10,424 nt of DNA, taken from Bacteroidales bacterium UBA1458 (lineage in GTDB: Bacteria; Bacteroidota; Bacteroidia; Bacteroidales; VadinHA17). The stretch spans positions 7,781 to 18,204 of the forward strand of contig DCSU01000084.1 of NCBI GenBank assembly GCA_002325785.1. The letters are read 5' to 3'. A model generated the notes under the pieces. That model saw nothing but the letters and a program-made list of their open reading frames with translations. It searched no databases and was not told the DNA's origin. This document shows positions 6,115-10,424 of the stretch, piece by piece. Both the position numbers and the translations under genes were made by a program. Position 1 is the first letter of the stretch. Each line of letters starts with the position of its first letter.

Positions 6115-8490
6115 CTATTTTCCGGCAATATCAATAAGCTGTCTTCCGGCTGGGCTCTCCGGGAATTTTTCAGCAAGCTGCCTGGCATAAGTCAGGGCTT
6201 TGCTCTTTTGGTTATGTTCGATATAAAATGTGGCCAGTGCAAAGAGATAGTCAAAACTGTCAGGCTCTCTCTTCAATGCCCTGAGGAGATAGCCTTCAGC
6301 AGTGGCGGTGTTGCCGAGGGTATTCTCGAGCAGCCCAAGGTTATAGAGTATTCTTGTCTGTTCAGGCATCAGCTCTGCAGCCCTCAGGAAGAACTGCCGG
6401 CTCTCATCATACCTCCCTCTCTCAGCGAGCAATAGCGCCAGCGAGGTATTTACCTCACTGAGTTCGGGGTTCTCCTTCAACACCTCACGCAGCAGCTTCT
6501 CTGACTCGTCATGCCTGCCCTGCTGAGCATAGACGGTGGCAAGATTCACCTTTGCCATATAGAACATCCCGTCAATCCTCAGTGCCTCCCTGTATGACTC
6601 GGCCGCTTTATCCAGCTGGCCGGCATTGGCGTACATTATCCCGAGGTTAAATGATCCTCCCGGGAAATCCGAAGTGTAGCTGTTTATTGCACTGTATTCC
6701 TCCAGGGCGGCCTTTCGTGCTTTCCTCGCAGCCATACTCAGCTGCTCCTCAGGCACCTCGGAGAGTCTTATGGCTGCCTCAGAGCGGATACCCTTCACGG
6801 GGTCATTCAGCAGGGGGAGCATGAGCTTTTCGTACGAAGCCGCATCAGACGGATTATAGCTCATGACAGCCGTATGCCTCACCAGCGAGGCCGGGTCACT
6901 CAGAGCCCTTTCTACCGCACGGTTGCTAAAGTCAGTGTTGTAACGCCCAAGAAACCTCACTGCCGTAGCCCTGACCATCAGGGGTAACAGTTCATTCTCA
7001 GAATACAGTGTCAGATCGGGTATCACACTCTGATCGCCTTTTTCTGCCGCTGCAAAGGTCGCCCCGTAATGCGGGCGCTTCCTCTCTCCGTACCATTTCT
7101 CAATATAGCTCTGCGACCATGCCGTGGTCTTGTCCTTATGACAGTCGTTACACGCATTGGGAGTCCCGATGCTCATGGTCAGGTCCGGTCGGGGTATCCT
7201 GAAACTGTGATCACGCCTGTAATCATTACCCATATAGTACCTGCCGGTCATATGGCAGTTGACGCACTGGGCGCCGCTCCCCTCAACATATTCCGGCTCC
7301 CCGCGGTTAATGAGCCTGCCGTCACCAATACTTCCCGGATTTTTATTTGCACCCTTTACAGTCATCTGTCCGGCGACAGCTTCCGGATCCATCTTGTGAA
7401 AATGGTGCAGAGGGGTGTCATAGATATCCTGCCGGTGACACTGCATGCACAACCTGTTGTCAGGCTCAAGGGTTTTCGCGGAATGAGAATCATGGCAGTC
7501 GCTGCACATCACCTCCTTCTCAAACATCCTGCTCTGGGTAAAGGAGCCAAACTCATAATCCTCATCAAGTATCTGTCCGTCTTCATAGTAGAGAGGCTGT
7601 GCTATCAGCATCGGGATCATGTAATTGAGAAGATCACTGTTATCGTCTTCATAATCACCGAGTATGGCACGGCGCGAGTGACATCGGGCACAAACGTTGA
7701 GCAGCTCCAGGTTGCTGAGTCCGCTGGTTCGCACAATCAGCCCTGTATTGACATCCATGGGCCTCGATCCCTCCGGCAGGTTCGCCCAGGTGATGTGGCC
7801 TGATGCCGGACCATGACATGCTTCGCAGCTGACATCTATCTCCGACCATGTAGTATTGTAGGTCTTTGTGACCGGATCGTAATTTTTCTTCAGGTTGGTG
7901 GAGTGACAGTCGGCGCACATACCGTTCCAGTTCTGTGCCTGGTTGGTCCAGTATAGCCAGTTGCCCGGGTCAATGTCTTCACCTCCGAAGACGGTGTCAC
8001 CCAGATGGAACCACTTCTCCTTCTCTGTGTCCCATGCAACCGGCAGGCACTGTAGCCGTCCGCCCTCGAACGGTACCAGGTACTGCTGCAGCGGTGTATA
8101 CCCAAAAGTGTAGGCAATCTGAAAATCCACAAACTCACCTGAGGGCCCCTGCGTGTTCATATAGAAGCGCCCATCCCTGCGGAACATCCGGTGCACCCTG
8201 CCCCGGTGACTGAACTCATGGTCGTTGAAGTCGCCGAGCACCGTTTCGTCAGTGGCTGTATCCATGGCCAGGTCGTGATGCGATCCTATCCACAGTGCGT
8301 CCTCCTTCTTGTGGCACTCAATGCATGCGTTCCTGCCGACAAAATAATTCTGTTCCGGGACTTCGGCCTTTTGCTTTTCAAGCGCGATCCTCGCCAGGTA
8401 AAGGGGAAAGGCAGCAACAATAACTACTGTTGCGGCAAACCCTGCTCTCTTCCAGGGACCCATCCCATCTGTTCTTTCCTTATACGGCAT
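6115..8490 (-). CDS. Membrane-anchored octaheme c-type cytochrome with HEAT-like and TPR repeats
   Basis: This 791-aa protein starts with a basic segment and one hydrophobic helix (about residues 14-33), giving an N-terminal anchor or signal with the rest in the periplasm. Eight CxxCH heme-attachment motifs begin at Cys56, 192, 222, 267, 329, 348, 409 and 447; many extra histidines (for example His71-His72) could be distal ligands. The block around residues 127-165 (FGYTPLQQYL, GGRLQCLPVAWD) and the region round heme 2 are typical of a widespread multiheme-TPR cytochrome family of unknown function. Residues about 495-590 look like HEAT repeats, and about 610-785 hold roughly five TPR units, which usually bind partner proteins. 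Its ATG lies inside the end of the Rieske gene (11-nt overlap), implying translational coupling; Met10 is an alternative start. I infer that it accepts electrons from the Rieske protein, in the role of cytochrome c1. Its final electron acceptor is unknown. Confidence 0.9.
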   Translation of the reverse strand: MPYKERTDGMGPWKRAGFAATVVIVAAFPLYLARIALEKQKAEVPEQNYFVGRNACIECHKKEDALWIGSHHDLAMDTATDETVLGDFNDHEFSHRGRVHRMFRRDGRFYMNTQGPSGEFVDFQIAYTFGYTPLQQYLVPFEGGRLQCLPVAWDTEKEKWFHLGDTVFGGEDIDPGNWLYWTNQAQNWNGMCADCHSTNLKKNYDPVTKTYNTTWSEIDVSCEACHGPASGHITWANLPEGSRPMDVNTGLIVRTSGLSNLELLNVCARCHSRRAILGDYEDDNSDLLNYMIPMLIAQPLYYEDGQILDEDYEFGSFTQSRMFEKEVMCSDCHDSHSAKTLEPDNRLCMQCHRQDIYDTPLHHFHKMDPEAVAGQMTVKGANKNPGSIGDGRLINRGEPEYVEGSGAQCVNCHMTGRYYMGNDYRRDHSFRIPRPDLTMSIGTPNACNDCHKDKTTAWSQSYIEKWYGERKRPHYGATFAAAEKGDQSVIPDLTLYSENELLPLMVRATAVRFLGRYNTDFSNRAVERALSDPASLVRHTAVMSYNPSDAASYEKLMLPLLNDPVKGIRSEAAIRLSEVPEEQLSMAARKARKAALEEYSAINSYTSDFPGGSFNLGIMYANAGQLDKAAESYREALRIDGMFYMAKVNLATVYAQQGRHDESEKLLREVLKENPELSEVNTSLALLLAERGRYDESRQFFLRAAELMPEQTRILYNLGLLENTLGNTATAEGYLLRALKREPDSFDYLFALATFYIEHNQKSKALTYARQLAEKFPESPAGRQLIDIAGK

Positions 8491-8995
8491 AAGTCATCTG
8501 GCCGGGTTCAAACTTTTTCCTTTTAGTTTTCCGGGTGAGGTCCAATTTGACCTTCCCCTCCTCTATGATCACCGGAAAATAATCAAGCGGTCTCGGTGCG
8601 GGGGAGCTGAGAACGATCCCGTGCTGATCAAATGCCGACGAGTGGCACGGACAGTCGAACTGTTGCTTCGTTTCATCCCATAGCACCGAACAGCCAAGGT
8701 GCGGACAGACGATTGAGAGAGCAAGGAACCCGCCCTCCTTTTCTCTTATAATATAAACTTTATTAATCCTGTCGGGGGTCACCGAGCCGGGCGGGAAGTC
8801 TTCAATGTTCCCTATTATTCTGAGCGTGGATCCCGGTTTGCTCTGATTGATCTCCCTGGATGGTTTCAGGAGGCTGATGACAAAGAAGAAGATTTCAGCC
8901 ACAGCCACAGCTCCAAGGAATTTCCATGCAGTCTTCAGGAAGTTCCGTCTCCCCTTCCCTGGATGTGTGTCAGTATTGGCTGCTGTTTTTTTCAT
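8480..8995 (-). CDS. Rieske [2Fe-2S] protein of a cytochrome bc complex
   Basis: This 171-aa protein contains both Rieske cluster motifs, CPHLGC (97-102) and CPCHSSAF (115-122). Cys97, His99, Cys115 and His118 would bind the [2Fe-2S] cluster, and Cys102 with Cys117 would form the stabilising disulfide of bc-type Rieske proteins. The later SPAPRPL segment (130-136) is the usual proline loop. The N-terminus has a twin-arginine motif (GRRNFLK, Arg16-Arg17) followed by a hydrophobic helix (about 25-43), the Tat-dependent signal anchor expected for such proteins. The cluster domain would therefore lie on the periplasmic side and take electrons from quinol bound at cytochrome b. The gene begins 23 bp after the cytochrome b stop and overlaps the octaheme gene by 11 nt. 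Upstream of the start, GAGAA is only a weak ribosome-binding sequence. The length fits bacterial Rieske proteins. Confidence 0.95.
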   Translation of the reverse strand: MKKTAANTDTHPGKGRRNFLKTAWKFLGAVAVAEIFFFVISLLKPSREINQSKPGSTLRIIGNIEDFPPGSVTPDRINKVYIIREKEGGFLALSIVCPHLGCSVLWDETKQQFDCPCHSSAFDQHGIVLSSPAPRPLDYFPVIIEEGKVKLDLTRKTKRKKFEPGQMTYAV

Positions 8996-9018
8996 TTCTC
9001 AGATTATCTCAGGAATAG

Positions 9019-10320
9019 TCATACCTGCCAGGGCCACATAAGGTTCATCCCCTCTCCGCGAAGGAAGATTCCGGTCAGTGTAAGAATAGCATAAGAAGTG
9101 ATCATCAGGACAATGACCGACTGTATAATCTCTGACCGGTTCAGTGATAACCGTCTGCGGAGGAATTTCAAGAAGAGCCATATTGTGACAGCCATTATCA
9201 GTAAAGGGATTAGCCCCGTCGTTATCAGCGGAGGCAGAGCCGGCAACAGCAGTTCCGGATCGGGCAGCAGTTCACTCAGTCCGATAAATATTAAAGTAAA
9301 CAGGGCTCCTGCTGCCAGGGATAATCTCGCTGATATTATCCCTCCGGGTGAGAAGAACCAGATACCCTGGTTTTGGTCTTCAGTTTTAATATACGGAAGC
9401 CATATCGCGGCCGCCAATATGGTAACCGGAATGACAACAACGGCAAAGAATGGATGAAAGTGGATGAGCAGTTCCTGCAGTCCCATGAAATACCACGGCG
9501 CTTTGGCGGGGTTAGGACTGAATGAAGGGTTGGCCCTCTCACGGAGAGGTGCATCAAGAAGACTGCTGAGAAGAAGGATTGCGGCGAGAAGGACCAGTGC
9601 CACTGTAAACTCTCGGTTGACAAGGTTCGGCCTGGTATCAACCATTGGACTGTCGAGGTCTCTGTCAGCCACGATGACGCCACCTGCCTTGCGGATCCTC
9701 CAGAAGTGGTAACCCAAAAGGACTATCATCAATAGTGGTATCACGCCGGTATGAAGGTTAAAGAAGTTGGTGAGTGTCGGTTGTCCCACCTCTTTACCGC
9801 CTAAAAGTGCTTCGCGGAGGAATTCACCGACAAGGGGCACATATGACAGGAGGCTGGTGCTTACCGTCACAGCCCAGAAAGAAAGCTGGTCCCATGGCAG
9901 CAGGTATCCCGTGAAGTTTGAAAGAACGACCAGTATAAGCAGTGCTAGCCCGAATATCCACGATGCATGCCGTGGCTTGCGGTAGGCTCCGGTGAAGATG
10001 ACGCGCATCATGTGGAAGAAGGCCACCCAGACCAGGGCTATCGCACTCCAGTGGTGTATGTTTCGCAGCATCCTGCCGAAGAGCAGACTCTCCTGCAGGT
10101 TCAGGATGGAGTTATAGGCATTCTCCGGGGAGGGTTCATAATGAAACTTGAGCAGTAGTCCGGTGATAACCTGTATCACCACCAGCAGTGCTGCCATGCC
10201 ACCCAGTCCGAAGGTCAGATCAAATCGCAGGGTTGACACCCTCACCTTACGTGGATGAAGGTGAAGGATTAGGCCGAAGTGATTCTTATGTTGTTTATCC
10301 GTACCGGGATTATTCTCCAT
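9019..10320 (-). CDS. Cytochrome b of bc complex, fused b6/subunit IV form
   Basis: This 433-aa membrane protein is the quinol-oxidising core of a bc-type complex. The N-terminal b6-like part has four helices (about 37-58, 88-110, 120-142, 188-210). Heme ligands are His89 and His103 in helix B and His190 and His205 in helix D. The 14 residues between the helix-D histidines, and GYLLPWDQ (138-145), are b6-like. The C-terminal subunit-IV-like part (about 238-421) adds further helices, one beyond the usual set. The Qo signature, normally PEWY, reads APWY (274-277), followed by FMGLQELL. The two parts are joined in one chain, as in bc1, rather than split as in b6f. It is the first gene of the operon, 23 bp ahead of the Rieske gene. 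A change in the Qo motif may reflect use of a low-potential quinone such as menaquinone; that is inference. Confidence 0.95.
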   Translation of the reverse strand: MENNPGTDKQHKNHFGLILHLHPRKVRVSTLRFDLTFGLGGMAALLVVIQVITGLLLKFHYEPSPENAYNSILNLQESLLFGRMLRNIHHWSAIALVWVAFFHMMRVIFTGAYRKPRHASWIFGLALLILVVLSNFTGYLLPWDQLSFWAVTVSTSLLSYVPLVGEFLREALLGGKEVGQPTLTNFFNLHTGVIPLLMIVLLGYHFWRIRKAGGVIVADRDLDSPMVDTRPNLVNREFTVALVLLAAILLLSSLLDAPLRERANPSFSPNPAKAPWYFMGLQELLIHFHPFFAVVVIPVTILAAAIWLPYIKTEDQNQGIWFFSPGGIISARLSLAAGALFTLIFIGLSELLPDPELLLPALPPLITTGLIPLLIMAVTIWLFLKFLRRRLSLNRSEIIQSVIVLMITSYAILTLTGIFLRGEGMNLMWPWQV

Positions 10321-10354
10321 CTAGTCTGTCAGGACAAGCTGACTGCCCCGTAAA

Positions 10355-10362
10355 CAAAGATA
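10355..10362 (-). promoter_or_regulatory. Probable -7 box of the bc-octaheme operon
   Basis: On the minus strand this reads TATCTTTG, a full match to the Bacteroidota sigma-A -7 consensus TAnnTTTG. It lies about 34 bp upstream of the cytochrome b ATG, giving a short leader. No convincing -33 TTG is found at the usual distance, so the promoter may need an activator. The box is one arm of an exact inverted repeat with the plus-strand box at 10374-10381. Confidence 0.55.
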
Positions 10363-10373
10363 ATTTTTTTCAT

Positions 10374-10381
10374 TATCTTTG
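10374..10381 (+). promoter_or_regulatory. Possible -7 box for a rightward transcript
   Basis: The plus strand reads TATCTTTG, again matching TAnnTTTG exactly, and points out of the window to the right. It is the mirror image of the leftward box; the 10-bp arms CAAAGATAAT (10355-10364) and ATTATCTTTG (10372-10381) flank a TTTTTTC spacer. A divergently transcribed gene would be expected beyond 10424. A clear -33 element is lacking, so chance symmetry is not excluded. Confidence 0.35.
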
Positions 10382-10424
10382 CCCCGTCCCCGGAAAAACC
10401 GCTCAGTCGGTTTAGTCCGCCAGC

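Noticed and set aside
7069..7803. 244-aa open frame on the plus strand within the octaheme gene
   Set aside because: It is antisense to conserved heme-binding codons and shows no motif or plausible start context; a shadow frame.
6115..8490. Octaheme-TPR cytochrome as a wholly new protein family
   Set aside because: The TPLQQYL...WD block and the region around heme 2 are familiar from a widespread bacterial multiheme-TPR family. Only the operon context and function appear undescribed.
10355..10381. Inverted repeat as a terminator of a gene to the right
   Set aside because: The T-run is in the loop and not after the stem, the stem is AT-rich, and both arms match the -7 promoter consensus.
10396..10424. 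tRNA-like D-arm (GCTCAGTCGGTTTAG) near the right end
   Set aside because: The D-stem cannot close: after GCTC the required GAGC-like strand is missing. No anticodon or T-arm is visible before the window ends. A 6-bp hairpin AAACCG/CGGTTT explains the resemblance.
1..10424. CRISPR arrays, insertion sequences, prophage or integration signs
   Set aside because: No regularly spaced repeats, transposase or integrase motifs, terminal inverted repeats or tRNA-flanking duplications were seen; gene style is even across the window.

Overview
The window looks like chromosomal DNA of a Bacteroidota bacterium, probably a Bacteroidales-like, respiring or facultatively anaerobic lineage. Three things support this: start codons without clear Shine-Dalgarno sequences, a good match to the Bacteroidota -7 promoter box (TAnnTTTG) in front of the respiratory operon, and gene families typical of the phylum (TolC-family efflux protein with adaptor, secreted Tricorn-like S41 protease, octaheme-TPR cytochrome). 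The assignment rests on sequence reading only.

Layout. Positions 1-1431 (minus strand) hold the first genes of an efflux operon: a TolC-family outer-membrane protein, followed 31 bp downstream by the first 19 codons of a protein with a hydrophobic N-terminus, most likely the periplasmic adaptor, cut by the window edge. The divergent 207-bp gap 1432-1638 carries two near-identical 18-bp direct repeats exactly 21 bp apart, a plausible binding site for a regulator of the efflux operon. On the plus strand, 1639-2607 is a two-gene unit: an atypical SDR/epimerase-like Rossmann protein and a YciI-like protein. After a 178-bp gap with an inverted repeat comes a single large gene (2786-6049) for an exported Tricorn-type S41 protease, ended by a clear intrinsic terminator at 6063-6095.

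Positions 6115-10320 (minus strand) form a compact three-gene respiratory operon, transcribed right to left: a fused b6-type cytochrome b, a Rieske iron-sulfur protein, and an eight-heme c-type cytochrome with C-terminal HEAT-like and TPR repeats. The last two genes overlap by 11 nt. I read this as a quinol-oxidising cytochrome bc complex in which a membrane-anchored octaheme cytochrome takes the place of cytochrome c1. The cytochrome b has an altered Qo motif (APWY instead of PEWY). The operon starts from a region with two symmetrical, outward-facing -7 boxes, which suggests a divergent neighbour beyond the right edge.

The most interesting system here is this bc-octaheme-TPR operon. The protein families are individually recognisable, so the novelty, if any, lies in their combination and in the Qo-site change.
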